Below, piece by piece: positions 8,807-17,177 of a DNA stretch of 37,269 nucleotides (the first letter of the stretch is position 1; each line of letters opens with the position of its first letter). The position numbers and the translations under genes were made by a program. Source of the DNA: an uncultured Bacteroidales bacterium (lineage in GTDB: Bacteria; Bacteroidota; Bacteroidia; Bacteroidales; F082); the NCBI GenBank assembly GCA_947164955.1, contig CAMUYT010000007.1, positions 1-37,269 of the forward strand, written 5' to 3'. Below the pieces are notes generated by a model, which was not told the DNA's origin, made no database searches, and was given only the letters and a program-made list of their open reading frames with translations.

Positions 8807-10567
8807 TTATAAACGTATTATTATCTCTTGTAGAATGACTGCAATTTTGTCATTACTGTCTAGAATCTTTTGTAGTCTTTTCTCGCGATCCCAAATTGTA
8901 CTATTGGATTTCTGAAGCAAAGCTGCAATCTGTACGTTGTCTAAACCCAATAGACACAGAAAACAATATTGGTAGTCTTTCACTTTCAGTTCAGGGTGCT
9001 CTTTTCCCAATTTTTCAAACAATGTACCATAATGATGGTAGGCGGCATTTTTCAGCTGTGCCATCTGCGTATTGTCAAGAGATATTCCTGAATAAGCCGA
9101 GTAAGGGACGGTGGATTTAATGGGGTTTTTATTGTCGTTGCATACGGACAATATATACTGGCAAATAGGCTCGTCGGCATAGTTTTCCGCGAAGCTGAAA
9201 GACTGTGCTTCTGCCGGTTTGACAATGGCATCAGGCTTTGTTTTCTCATCATGCTCGGTTTCTCGCCTTCTCTTCAGGATAAGAGACAAAGAAAGGAAAA
9301 AGATCAGGACGGCAAAGAATATTCCTCCAATAATATAGTCATCTATCCGCAAAGTCTCATTCTGTTGACGAAGGAACTCTCTTTCTTGTCTTGAATGGTC
9401 ATATTCATTGCTGAGCTCAGCCAATTGCGACTTCAGATGGCTGTTGTTCTCGTTCAGGTTACCGAAAGGAACCAAAAAATCAGCATATTCGTGCGCTTCA
9501 GGGTATTTGCCATGCGCTTTGCATATTTCCACCAGCCATTCAGCAGCCTGCTTCTTTGAGTTGATGTTTTCGGAATTGATGAACACTTTGTTTAAATATG
9601 TGTATGCGGAGTCGAATTGTGATTCATGGAAGTAGATGCCACCTATTGAGAGACAACGTGAATGGAATTCTTTGTCTCCCTCGGATAAAGCGAGTAATTG
9701 ATATAATTGGTCCAACACCATGTCTGGATCCTTGTCAGTTTCGTATGACAAAAGCATTCGGTGAGCAGTCAAATCCCTATATAACAGAGTGCTTGTGTCG
9801 GGAAGGGCTGAGATACCTTTTTTGAAATATATATTTGCACTATCATAAAAGGACATCATCTCATAATTCAAGCCAATTTCATCAAGAATCCAAGCCACAT
9901 GCCAATGCATCGCATCGTACCTTTGATAATACGGCAAAGCCTGTTTCCCGAAATCAATGGCCTGCTCATGGAGATAAAGATCAGAAAATAGGCTTGTCAA
10001 ATGAGTGTATGTCAACGCCATGAATTGAGCCCTTTCCTGCACCAGTTCCCTTTTCGCGAAACTACTCTCCATCACTTCCAATGCCTTCAGGTATTCCGCG
10101 CAAGCGTTCACAACGCTGTCTTTTTCGTAATAGCCTACGCCGTTGATGTAGTGGGCGCGGGCATCCAAGAATACGAGGTTGGGGGTTGGGTTGGGAAGTG
10201 TGTTTTTTAATCCCCCCAGCCCCCTTTGCAAAGGGGGAGTCAGCCGCACGAGGCTGTCGAAATAGGACACGGCTTGAAGCAATTCCGCGCGGTTGCTTTG
10301 GGCCGCATAGTTCTTATACAGCAACTCCGAAATCAGCAGCTGGCAGTAGTGCCCATTAAACTCATCCAGGCTATCCGCCTCGGGACTGTGGCAGAAGGCC
10401 TGCAGCTGCGCCAAGGCGCTGTCGGGCTGGCGCCACATCAGGCTGTCGATGGCAGACAATTCAAGGGACGGCCCTTCGACGGGCTCGTCTACCTGGGCCG
10501 ATGGGGTGCAAGCCACCATCACCACCAATCCCAACAAACACGCAATACTACCGACATGCTTTCTCAT
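8807..10567 (-). CDS. TPR lipoprotein-like membrane protein with C-terminal HTH-like domain
   Basis: The 586-aa protein starts with a signal sequence and a lipobox-like VMVAC (Cys20). Helical repeats of TPR type fill about residues 40-390. A coiled segment is followed by one transmembrane helix near 410-430 (YIIGGIFFAVLIFFLSLSLI) with a basic KRRR stop-transfer signal. The roughly 150-residue tail ends in a helix-turn-helix-like stretch near 540-570 (CLLGLDNVQIAALLQKSN), similar in layout to LuxR-type motifs. This architecture is common in Bacteroidetes and is thought to sense envelope signals through the TPR part and act on DNA through the tail; targets are unknown. Residues of about 112-137 (starting LTPPLQRGLGG) are encoded by a palindromic repeat inserted in frame. 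Confidence 0.75.
   Translation of the reverse strand: MRKHVGSIACLLGLVVMVACTPSAQVDEPVEGPSLELSAIDSLMWRQPDSALAQLQAFCHSPEADSLDEFNGHYCQLLISELLYKNYAAQSNRAELLQAVSYFDSLVRLTPPLQRGLGGLKNTLPNPTPNLVFLDARAHYINGVGYYEKDSVVNACAEYLKALEVMESSFAKRELVQERAQFMALTYTHLTSLFSDLYLHEQAIDFGKQALPYYQRYDAMHWHVAWILDEIGLNYEMMSFYDSANIYFKKGISALPDTSTLLYRDLTAHRMLLSYETDKDPDMVLDQLYQLLALSEGDKEFHSRCLSIGGIYFHESQFDSAYTYLNKVFINSENINSKKQAAEWLVEICKAHGKYPEAHEYADFLVPFGNLNENNSHLKSQLAELSNEYDHSRQEREFLRQQNETLRIDDYIIGGIFFAVLIFFLSLSLILKRRRETEHDEKTKPDAIVKPAEAQSFSFAENYADEPICQYILSVCNDNKNPIKSTVPYSAYSGISLDNTQMAQLKNAAYHHYGTLFEKLGKEHPELKVKDYQYCFLCLLGLDNVQIAALLQKSNSTIWDREKRLQKILDSNDKIAVILQEIIIRL
10200..10245. repeat. Palindromic repeat inside the TPR coding sequence
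   Basis: A perfect 18-nt palindrome, CCCCCTTTGCAAAGGGGG, lies at 10220-10237, flanked by C-rich sequence. Translated, the region reads TPPLQRGLGG, which I recognise as the usual reading of a widespread palindromic repeat when it lands in a gene. It keeps the frame, adding about 20-25 residues between helical repeats. Confidence 0.65.
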
Positions 10568-10600
10568 TTATGAAACGATTATTGCAAATAAAAAAACCAG

Positions 10601-12016
10601 CTATTCCTCCTTTTGCTTCCGCTTAAATATCTTCGTCCTAAGCATGAACACCGTCAGCGCGGTCCAGAAGACGACCAAGACACCCAAGGTAATCCAAGTG
10701 GCCGTGAGGCTTTGCGGGGCGAAGCCCATCAGCAGCAGCACGGGGAAGCCCAACACAATGGCCGAAAGGGTCTGCAACACCAGGTTGTTGGCGGCAGGGG
10801 TCTCAAACTTCGGGTCGATCTCGCGGAGCAGGATCATGCCGTTGCTGGCCGTGCCCGTCAGCATGCCAAACATCGAGAAGAAACCTTCGTAGACATAGCC
10901 TGGATAAAGGTGCCTGCATATCCAGCGCACATAAAGGAATGTGGCGATGGTGCCCAATGTGATGACGAGCAGGAATGGCAACGCAAACTGGCCAAGTTGC
11001 TCAAAGTTGATGGCCGCCGTGCCGGCCACAATCATAATGTCGAAGCAGAATCCACTGATGCGGTTGAGCATATAGTTGTTGATGTATTCGCGTTGCACGA
11101 TATTGGCCTTCTTGAAACGTTTCAGTACCGACTTAAAGAGGACGCCAAACAACGTGCCAGTCAGGAAGTTGAAGCCCCAAAGCATGGGCTTCAACGTGTT
11201 TTCGCCGAACTTGCCCAGTTCCATGCCTTGGATCCAGTTGGTGAACAGATACACAAGGAAATAGACGAACAGCACCATGCAAATCTGCACCGAGAGTTTG
11301 TCGATCGACTCGGCATCGGGAATCTCGCCCTTCGACTCGTAATCCTCCAATTTGTTGACTTGCGCCTCGTCGATTTTCTTCTTCGAGACGATGCCCTTGC
11401 GGCGTAAGATGTTCATATAAATGACGCCCACAACACTGCCCACCACGAAGCCTGTGGCAGCAATGGAAAGGCCGAAGTCAGCCCCTGGGAACGTCATCCC
11501 CTGTTCAGCGGCGAAACCCGTGAAGATCTTACCGAAATTCAGCGCCTGACCCGGACCCTGGCCAAAGCCCATCGGCAACAGCAGACCTGAGGCGTAGAAG
11601 AGTTTCCTGCCCCATAGGAAGAACGGGATGGTGACCAGCAGGCCCACGATGCCTTGGATGACATAAGTGCCAGCCGTCAGCGCACCCGTCTCAATCACTT
11701 TCATCGGCGAGGATTTCGACTCCACCTTGTTGTTTTTCAAGGCCAAAGCCACAAAACCCAAACCGAGGGCATGATAGGTCACGATTTCCATCATCGGCTT
11801 GTTGATGAGCTCGCGACAACCAGGAAATTGTTTGAAAATGAGCAACAACAAGCCGCCCAGCAAAGCCGACGGCAAGAGGCTCTTTTTGAGAAATGGGACA
11901 TTGGTTCTCAGCAAGTTGCCCAGCAAAAGGGCAACGGCCAAGATGCAAAACTGAATCAACCAGCGCCAGGCTTCGGGGCTGTTGAAGGTCGTTACGGTTG
12001 TGTCAAGAAAGGTCAT
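10601..12016 (-). CDS. Sodium/glutamate symporter family protein (GltS-like)
   Basis: From the ATG at 12016 the protein is 471 aa; a TTG three codons upstream is a less likely start. It has about 11-12 hydrophobic helices, starting with one near residues 20-37 (QFCILAVALLLGNLL) and including LLPSALLGGLLLLIF, LLPMGFGQGPGQALNFG and GFFSMFGMLTGTASNGMIL. The two glycine-rich re-entrant-like segments are characteristic of the GltS/ESS family, which imports glutamate with sodium. At 471 aa it is longer than E. coli GltS (about 400 aa), with an acidic cytoplasmic loop near 210-235. The substrate is inferred from the family and may differ. It is divergent from the chromate transporter genes, with overlapping promoter regions. 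Confidence 0.8.
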   Translation of the reverse strand: MTFLDTTVTTFNSPEAWRWLIQFCILAVALLLGNLLRTNVPFLKKSLLPSALLGGLLLLIFKQFPGCRELINKPMMEIVTYHALGLGFVALALKNNKVESKSSPMKVIETGALTAGTYVIQGIVGLLVTIPFFLWGRKLFYASGLLLPMGFGQGPGQALNFGKIFTGFAAEQGMTFPGADFGLSIAATGFVVGSVVGVIYMNILRRKGIVSKKKIDEAQVNKLEDYESKGEIPDAESIDKLSVQICMVLFVYFLVYLFTNWIQGMELGKFGENTLKPMLWGFNFLTGTLFGVLFKSVLKRFKKANIVQREYINNYMLNRISGFCFDIMIVAGTAAINFEQLGQFALPFLLVITLGTIATFLYVRWICRHLYPGYVYEGFFSMFGMLTGTASNGMILLREIDPKFETPAANNLVLQTLSAIVLGFPVLLLMGFAPQSLTATWITLGVLVVFWTALTVFMLRTKIFKRKQKEE

Positions 12017-12044
12017 TTTTATCAAGTATTAGAGATAATGACCG

Positions 12045-12076
12045 CAAAGATAGCGTTATTTTGAAACATGAACAAA
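12045..12076 (-). promoter_or_regulatory. Promoter of the GltS-like gene
   Basis: On the minus strand TTTG (12076-12073) is followed after 20 nt by TATCTTTG (12052-12045), a good Bacteroides-type pair. The ATG at 12016 leaves a leader of about 24 nt. It overlaps the plus-strand promoter of the chromate transporter. Confidence 0.6.
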
Positions 12077-12091
12077 AAACTTGTAATTTTG
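12060..12091 (+). promoter_or_regulatory. Promoter of the chromate transporter pair, nearly leaderless
   Basis: TTTG (12060-12063), a 20-nt spacer and TAATTTTG (12084-12091) precede the ATG at 12096 by only 4 nt. Transcription would then start at or next to the ATG, implying a leaderless or near-leaderless mRNA. Confidence 0.55.
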
Positions 12092-12095
12092 CCCC

Positions 12096-12722
12096 ATGAA
12101 AAAACCGCTTCAATTGTTTTGGTCGTTCTTCAAGATCGGTGCCTTCACCCTCGGCGGCGGCTATGCCATGCTGTCGATGGTGGAAAAGGCCGTCGTCGAC
12201 CAGAAGAAATGGATCCCGACCGACGAGTTTTGGGACATGATTGCCGTAGTGCAGTCGTTGCCGGGCGTGTTCGCCGTCAACACGGCTTTGTATGTCGGCC
12301 ATCGCGTGGCGGGCACAAAAGGCGCCTTCGCCGCCATGCTCGGCGCCATCATCCCCAGCATCACCATCATTCTGCTTTTGGCCACGGTCTTCCGCGAGTA
12401 CCGCGACCAGCCCGTGGTGGAGCGCATCTTCAAGGGCATCCGTCCTTGCGTGGTGGCCCTCATCCTCGCCCCTTCCCTGCGCATGATCAAATCCGCCAAG
12501 GTGACGTGGAAGACCGCCATCATCCCCATTGCCACGGTGTTCCTCATCTGGTGGCTGAAGGTCTCGCCTGCCTACGTCATCCTCACCGCCATTGCAGGAA
12601 GTCTTGTTTATGCGTTCATAATTAATAGACGCGAGACTACGAGACTGCGGGACTGCGAGGCGACCCGAAGTCCCGAAGTCTCGAAGTCCCGTAGTCAAAA
12701 CGGAAAGGAGGCCGAGTCATGA
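12096..12722 (+). CDS. chrA: Chromate transporter, first subunit
   Basis: The 208-aa protein is an N-terminal-type half of the CHR (chromate ion transporter) superfamily. It shows the FKIGAFTLGGGYAML motif at residues 12-26, a PGVFAVNTALYVGH motif near 57-70, and about five or six hydrophobic helices. In the short-chain CHR type two half-size proteins encoded side by side work together to export chromate, or possibly other anions. The next gene overlaps by 4 nt (ATGA), so they are translationally coupled. The last roughly 30 residues (from about 178) are encoded by an imperfect palindrome of 8-nt units and look unrelated to the family, so the tail is probably not needed for transport. Confidence 0.85.
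   Translation: MKKPLQLFWSFFKIGAFTLGGGYAMLSMVEKAVVDQKKWIPTDEFWDMIAVVQSLPGVFAVNTALYVGHRVAGTKGAFAAMLGAIIPSITIILLLATVFREYRDQPVVERIFKGIRPCVVALILAPSLRMIKSAKVTWKTAIIPIATVFLIWWLKVSPAYVILTAIAGSLVYAFIINRRETTRLRDCEATRSPEVSKSRSQNGKEAES
12635..12696. repeat. Imperfect palindrome of 8-nt units in the tail of chrA
   Basis: The left arm (12635-12659) is made of units gactacga, gactgcgg and gactgcga. The right arm (12666-12696) read backwards gives gactacgg, gacttcga, gacttcgg and gacttcgg. The arms pair over about 25 bp with a few mismatches and wobbles. It looks like a repeat element that spread into the gene end. Confidence 0.7.
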
Positions 12723-13258
12723 TTTACCTGCAACTGCTTTGGGTCTTCGTGAAAATCGGTGTGTTGGGCTTCGGCGGCGGCTATGCCATGCTGTCGCTCA
12801 TCCAGCACGAGGTGGTCGACCACTACGGCTGGATGACCATGACCGACTTCGCCGACATGGTGGCCATTTCACAGATGACCCCTGGTCCCATCTCCATCAA
12901 CTTGGCGACTTACGTGGGCTATACCACGGCAGGCTTTGGCGGCTCGCTGTTGGCCTCGTTTGCGCTCTGCCTGCCGTCCATCATCATGGTTTACCTCATC
13001 CTGAAGCTCTTCATGAGCAAGAAAAACAACGCATTGATGGACAACACCTTGAAAGGACTGAAGCCCGCCATCGCCGGACTCATCTTCGCCGCCGGCCTCT
13101 CCATGATGAATCTGCAGAACTTCCCAGACTTCGGTCGCGGGCAATACAATATCAGCGTCATCATCTGCGTTTTGGCTTTTGTGGCGTCGTACTTTTTCAA
13201 GGCCAACCCGATACTATTGATAGTGCTTTCTGGAGTAGTGGGGTTTATAGCGTATTAA
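12719..13258 (+). CDS. chrA: Chromate transporter, second subunit
   Basis: The 179-aa partner has FVKIGVLGFGGGYAML at its N-terminus and PGPISINLATYVGY near residues 58-71, the matching motifs of the other CHR half, with about five or six hydrophobic helices. Its ATG overlaps the stop of the first subunit. The two halves are close in layout, as expected if they came from an ancient duplication with opposite topology. Chromate is the family's named substrate; the true substrate in this organism is not shown by the sequence. Confidence 0.85.
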   Translation: MIYLQLLWVFVKIGVLGFGGGYAMLSLIQHEVVDHYGWMTMTDFADMVAISQMTPGPISINLATYVGYTTAGFGGSLLASFALCLPSIIMVYLILKLFMSKKNNALMDNTLKGLKPAIAGLIFAAGLSMMNLQNFPDFGRGQYNISVIICVLAFVASYFFKANPILLIVLSGVVGFIAY

Positions 13259-13347
13259 CTAAGGCAGAAAGGCTGATGTAGGATTCAAAATTGATTTCAT
13301 CGAATGCTTCGCATTTCAAGATTTAAAGATTTAAAATTCAAATAGAT

Positions 13348-15057
13348 ATGAAAAGGACTATTCTTTCTGTTTTTGCACTATTTCTGTCGAGTTTAGCCTT
13401 CGGGCAACACCTCCTCACCTACCGAAGCTACGCCAAGGACGTCACCGAACAAGACACGGCTTTCCTCACCGTCGGCGAAAACGCGAAATGCTTGAAAATC
13501 AGCGACAGCGAAAAAAGCATGAAAAATCCTATCCCCGGCTATGCCGAGAGCGTAACCTATGTGGATTACCTTGCCGACTCGGTTTACAGCATCGTGGAGT
13601 TCGTCGACGGAAAGTATTTCACGACCAGCACCCTGACAAACAACAACGTGGTTTTCAGCGAGGAAGGCTCAGAAAAGGTGTTGGGCTACAAGTGCAAGAA
13701 ATACAAGACCAGCATCAACTCCAACACCATCGAGGTATGGATGACCGAAAGCCTGGGCTTTGATGCCACCCCGATGCCAGGATTGGGCAGGCTCAAAGGC
13801 GTGATGGTGCGCTGCATGCGTAACGGGGCGTACGTCACGGACCTGGAGTTGGTCAAAGACCAGAAATACGCCATGGTCGACATGATTCCCGACCATAAAG
13901 GCGAGCGAAAGACTTCGAAGGAACTGACCAAGATGCGCAAGGAGAAAGTCATCGTCCGCATCCCCATCTTCCAGGACGAGACCATCAACTTCGCTGAATA
14001 CGAGCCGCTTAGTGGCGACATCCCTTTCGACACCACGATACATTTCAGCCACGGCACCATCATCGTGAAGCGGGTGAAACTCCCCGAGTTTCCCGAGCAT
14101 TACCAGCTCTTCGCCGAAATCCACCAACGCTCGAACGGCGACGCCTACGACCGCTCGGCTTCCGTCTTCGTCATCCCCACGGAAAAAGCCAAAAGCTTCA
14201 AGGACGGCTTGACGCAGGGTATCGAAGCATTGCCGCAGTTCATCGGCAAAGACGGCCAATCATACCAAGGCATAAAGGCAGAAAAGGATTATCTGCCGCC
14301 CGTCGAGTTGGTTAGGTTTTTCACCTCGTTTGGCGCAGGACATTTTAACGACCGTGTGCAAATCGACGGCCTTGAATGGGCGGATGAAAACTACTACAAG
14401 ATGGAAGTCAGCGAGTTGCGCGACCGTCTGCGCGGCGACGTGCTCATCGGGGCCTTCATCGGCAACTACGACAAAGGCGGCCACAAGATTTCATTGGACC
14501 TCCTCGCCTATCCAGGTGATGAAAAATGGGGCAAAAAGCCCATAAAACAACATTCCATTCCGTTGTTCAACACCTGCAACGTCATGGAAATGAGCGGACA
14601 AAACTATGGGCGTCTCTTCGCCACCGACACCTTGGAAGTGGAATTTGAGCTGCCCGACAGCATCACCAACGTTCGCCTGCGGTACCTCAGCACCGGTCAC
14701 GGCGGTTGGGACGGCGGCGATGAGTTCAACCCAAAAGAAAACGTGATTTATGTCGACGGTGTGAAACGCTTCACCCACACGCCCTGGCGTTGCGACTGCG
14801 CCACCTTCCGCGATCAAAACCCTGTTTCGGGCAACTTCTGGAATGGACTGTCGTCTTCTGATTATTCACGCTCGGGCTGGTGTCCCGGCACAGCCACCAA
14901 TCCCGTCTACTTCGACCTCAACGACTTGAAGCCAGGCAAGCACACCATTCGCATCGCCATCCCACAAGGCAAGGACGAAGGCACGAGCTTCAGCCACTGG
15001 ATGGTGTCGGGGGCAGTGCTGTATGAGGAAATCAGCAAAAAGAAATCAGCGGATTAG
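13348..15057 (+). CDS. PNGase F-like glycoamidase with N-terminal GLPGLI-like domain
   Basis: The 569-aa secreted protein has a signal peptide (residues 1-19, ending LAFG). Residues of about 20-210 look like a GLPGLI-type domain (VLGYKCKKYKT, EVWMTESLGF, MPGLGRL). The rest resembles peptide-N4-(N-acetyl-beta-glucosaminyl)asparagine amidase F, which cleaves N-glycans from asparagine. GDAYDRSASVFV at 264-275 matches the region of the catalytic Asp60 of the Flavobacterium enzyme (here Asp268). GHGGWDGGDEF near 451-460 matches the Glu206 region (Glu459). WRCDCATF and RSGWCPGTATNP match the C-terminal jelly roll. The position matching Glu118 seems not to be glutamate, in IGNYDKGGHK. The gene end overlaps aroC by 12 nt, tail to tail. 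Confidence 0.85.
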   Translation: MKRTILSVFALFLSSLAFGQHLLTYRSYAKDVTEQDTAFLTVGENAKCLKISDSEKSMKNPIPGYAESVTYVDYLADSVYSIVEFVDGKYFTTSTLTNNNVVFSEEGSEKVLGYKCKKYKTSINSNTIEVWMTESLGFDATPMPGLGRLKGVMVRCMRNGAYVTDLELVKDQKYAMVDMIPDHKGERKTSKELTKMRKEKVIVRIPIFQDETINFAEYEPLSGDIPFDTTIHFSHGTIIVKRVKLPEFPEHYQLFAEIHQRSNGDAYDRSASVFVIPTEKAKSFKDGLTQGIEALPQFIGKDGQSYQGIKAEKDYLPPVELVRFFTSFGAGHFNDRVQIDGLEWADENYYKMEVSELRDRLRGDVLIGAFIGNYDKGGHKISLDLLAYPGDEKWGKKPIKQHSIPLFNTCNVMEMSGQNYGRLFATDTLEVEFELPDSITNVRLRYLSTGHGGWDGGDEFNPKENVIYVDGVKRFTHTPWRCDCATFRDQNPVSGNFWNGLSSSDYSRSGWCPGTATNPVYFDLNDLKPGKHTIRIAIPQGKDEGTSFSHWMVSGAVLYEEISKKKSAD

Positions 15058-16020
15058 GATAGCATCGAGCGTCACCAAAGCCGCCATAGCCTCTACCAGC
15101 ACCAAGGCGCGCGGCAAGGCGCATACGTCGTGCCGTCCACCGATGGCGATTTCGCAGCGCTCCCCTGCCCGATTCACGGTTTGCTGAGGCTTCGCAATGC
15201 TCGGTATCGGCTTGAAGGCCACACGAAAAACCACGTCGTTGCCGTTGGTAATGCCGCCTTGAATGCCGCCAGAATGGTTGGTCAAAGTGGTGATATTGAC
15301 ACGAGACTCGCGTCTCGCGTCCATATTAATAAAGGTATCATTCGCCTCCGAACCTTTCATCTTCGCTAAGGCAAAGCCGTCACCCATCTCAAAGCCTTTC
15401 ACGGCGGGCAGACTGAACATGGCATGGGCCAACTCCGCTGAAAACTTGCCAAACATCGGTTCGCCCAAACCAGCCGGCACACCCGTGATGCGACATTCAA
15501 CAATGCCACCTACCGTATCGCCTTCTTTGCGAGCCTGTTCCGCATCGCCCATGAATACCGTTTCGGCTTTTACCACAATGGATTTGTCGGCAAGGATCTG
15601 CTTGGCGATGGCACCCGCCACCACGATGGGCAACGTGGTCCGTGCCGAAGCCCTGCCTCCGCCACGCCAGTCGCGAAGACCGTATTTCTGTTCGTAGGTG
15701 AAATCGGCGTGCGAAGGGCGATAAACGTCTTTCAAAGCCTCGTAATCGGCAGGTTTTGCGTCCTCATTACGCACCAAAAAAGCAATCGGCGTACCCAAAG
15801 TGATGCCATCAAGCAAGCCAGAAAGCCATTCTATTTTGTCGGATTCGACGCGTTGGGAACCCGTTGCGGATTGTGCCGTCTTGCGCCTTTGCAGTTCGCT
15901 GTCGATGAAGTCGAAATCAAGTTTCAGCTGCGACGGGCAGCCATCGATGACGCCGCCGATGGCCGCGCCATGCGACTCGCCGAAGGTGGTAAGCCTGAAG
16001 TGATGTCCTATGGTATTCAT
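15046..16020 (-). CDS. aroC: Chorismate synthase
   Basis: This 324-aa enzyme converts EPSP to chorismate using reduced FMN, the last step of the shikimate pathway. Signatures are [20 protein letters not shown] at residues 8-27, [26 protein letters not shown] near 100-125, and [13 protein letters not shown] with [13 protein letters not shown] in the C-terminal half. The family is usually about 350-360 aa; this one is slightly short but both ends look complete. The usual SARET motif reads SARTT here. A TATTTTTG element (16032-16025 on the minus strand) lies 4 nt before the ATG, suggesting a leaderless mRNA. Confidence 0.95.
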   Translation of the reverse strand: MNTIGHHFRLTTFGESHGAAIGGVIDGCPSQLKLDFDFIDSELQRRKTAQSATGSQRVESDKIEWLSGLLDGITLGTPIAFLVRNEDAKPADYEALKDVYRPSHADFTYEQKYGLRDWRGGGRASARTTLPIVVAGAIAKQILADKSIVVKAETVFMGDAEQARKEGDTVGGIVECRITGVPAGLGEPMFGKFSAELAHAMFSLPAVKGFEMGDGFALAKMKGSEANDTFINMDARRESRVNITTLTNHSGGIQGGITNGNDVVFRVAFKPIPSIAKPQQTVNRAGERCEIAIGGRHDVCALPRALVLVEAMAALVTLDAILIR

Positions 16021-16024
16021 GGGG

Positions 16025-16062
16025 CAAAAATAGCAATAATTGCCAAGAATTTTGTAATTTTG
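16025..16062. promoter_or_regulatory. Divergent aroC/smpB promoter region
   Basis: TATTTTTG on the minus strand (16032-16025) serves aroC, and TAATTTTG on the plus strand (16055-16062) serves smpB. Each lies 4-8 nt from its ATG, so both mRNAs should have almost no leader. Only 50 nt separate the two start codons. Confidence 0.5.
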
Positions 16063-16070
16063 CCGCCATT

Positions 16071-16532
16071 ATGGAAAAAAAGAACACCAACAACATCAAG
16101 ATAAAAAACAAACGAGCCACGTTTGAGTACTTTCTCGTGGAAACGCTGACGGCGGGCATCGTGCTGACGGGTACGGAGATCAAGTCCATCCGCAACGGCA
16201 AGGCCACGCTTGCAGATTCATACTGTTCCTTCAAGGGTAACGAGCTGTTCGTCATTGGGATGCACATCTCAGAGTACGCCCAAGGCACCTACAACAATCA
16301 CGACCCCAAGCGCGACCGCAAGCTGTTGCTCACCGACCGCGAACTGCGTAAGCTGAAGAACAAAGTGCAGGAGAAAGGCTTCACCATCGTGCCCGTCACC
16401 TTATTTATTAATGACAAGGGCTTGGCAAAACTCGACATCGCCTTGGCGCGAGGCAAGCATTACTACGACAAGCGGGAGAGCCTGAAGACCAAGGACTCGA
16501 AGCGGGAGTTGGAACGAATGGACAGGTATTAG
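16071..16532 (+). CDS. smpB: SsrA-binding protein SmpB
   Basis: The 153-aa protein is full length for SmpB, which binds tmRNA and takes it to stalled ribosomes for trans-translation. Signatures are [20 protein letters not shown] at residues 13-32, TGTEIKSIR (33-41), [19 protein letters not shown] near 69-87, [16 protein letters not shown] near 125-140, and the basic tail. It is transcribed away from aroC. Its stop overlaps by 4 nt the stop of the convergent outer-membrane-protein gene. Confidence 0.97.
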   Translation: MEKKNTNNIKIKNKRATFEYFLVETLTAGIVLTGTEIKSIRNGKATLADSYCSFKGNELFVIGMHISEYAQGTYNNHDPKRDRKLLLTDRELRKLKNKVQEKGFTIVPVTLFINDKGLAKLDIALARGKHYYDKRESLKTKDSKRELERMDRY

Positions 16533-17089
16533 AAGCAATAACCCACACGCAACGAAATAGGAGAAGCGTAAGGCGTGTCCCACTTGTCACCATCTTGGAT
16601 GCCGCCCCAACTCAGGTTATAAAGCACCAGGAAATAGACGAAGCTGCCATTATAGGAATAGCGCCTATAGCCAGCACCGACAAAAACGCTATTGTACCAT
16701 TTGCTGGCCACCGTCTCATGATTCCATCGCGACAGGCCATACATCACCTCATCTTCCACATGAAGGAAAATGCCTTTGTATACTTGAAAGTTGGTATAAG
16801 GCGCAATGCCAAAATAATGGCCAAACGTGTTGCCAAGGTGACGATCGAAATAACAAGTCAGGTCATAGACACCACGCACACCTACCTCCCAAGGGCTAAA
16901 GATACGATAACCCACTTGAGGCGCGATGGAAAGGCTCAGACGGTTTCCATACAAACCGCCACCGAAGGTGCCGCCATAAATCATCTTCCCTTTCATGTCC
17001 GGCACATCGGGAAGAAACTGTGCCGAAGCCTTGCCTGCAAAGCCCAAAAGCATCAAACAAAGCGATGCAATTACTGCGAAACGTTTCAT
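16529..17089 (-). CDS. Small outer membrane beta-barrel-like protein
   Basis: The ATG at 17089 is chosen because it starts a signal peptide ([19 protein letters not shown], cleavage after ASA); an upstream in-frame start would bury it. The 186-aa protein has alternating hydrophobic and polar residues, many Tyr, Trp and Gly, and ends in ISLRVGYCF, with the terminal aromatic residue typical of outer membrane barrels. About eight strands are plausible. No specific function is recognised. Its promoter-like TATTTTTG (17115-17108, minus) lies about 18 nt upstream. Confidence 0.75.
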   Translation of the reverse strand: MKRFAVIASLCLMLLGFAGKASAQFLPDVPDMKGKMIYGGTFGGGLYGNRLSLSIAPQVGYRIFSPWEVGVRGVYDLTCYFDRHLGNTFGHYFGIAPYTNFQVYKGIFLHVEDEVMYGLSRWNHETVASKWYNSVFVGAGYRRYSYNGSFVYFLVLYNLSWGGIQDGDKWDTPYASPISLRVGYCF

Positions 17090-17107
17090 AATTCGTGATA
17101 TTTTGCG

Positions 17108-17160
17108 CAAAAATACAATAAAAACCTTTTCTGCTCGTATCAAATAAAAGTTTATTTTTG
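17108..17160. promoter_or_regulatory. Divergent -7 elements for the barrel protein and the lipoprotein
   Basis: TATTTTTG occurs on the minus strand at 17115-17108 and on the plus strand at 17153-17160. Each sits about 17-18 nt before the ATG of its gene (17089 minus, 17178 plus). Confidence 0.45.
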
Positions 17161-17177
17161 CTTTTTCAACCATCGTT

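Noticed and set aside
12096-13258. Frameshifted single chromate transporter gene
   Set aside because: Both halves have their own start and complete half-domain, and the two-gene short-chain form is a known arrangement of this family.
13303-13316. Terminator after the chromate genes
   Set aside because: The gaatgc/gcattt hairpin is very short and has no T-run; it is too weak to call.
15046-15057. Annotation conflict between the PNGase F-like gene and aroC
   Set aside because: A 12-nt tail-to-tail overlap is biologically ordinary, and both protein ends look natural.
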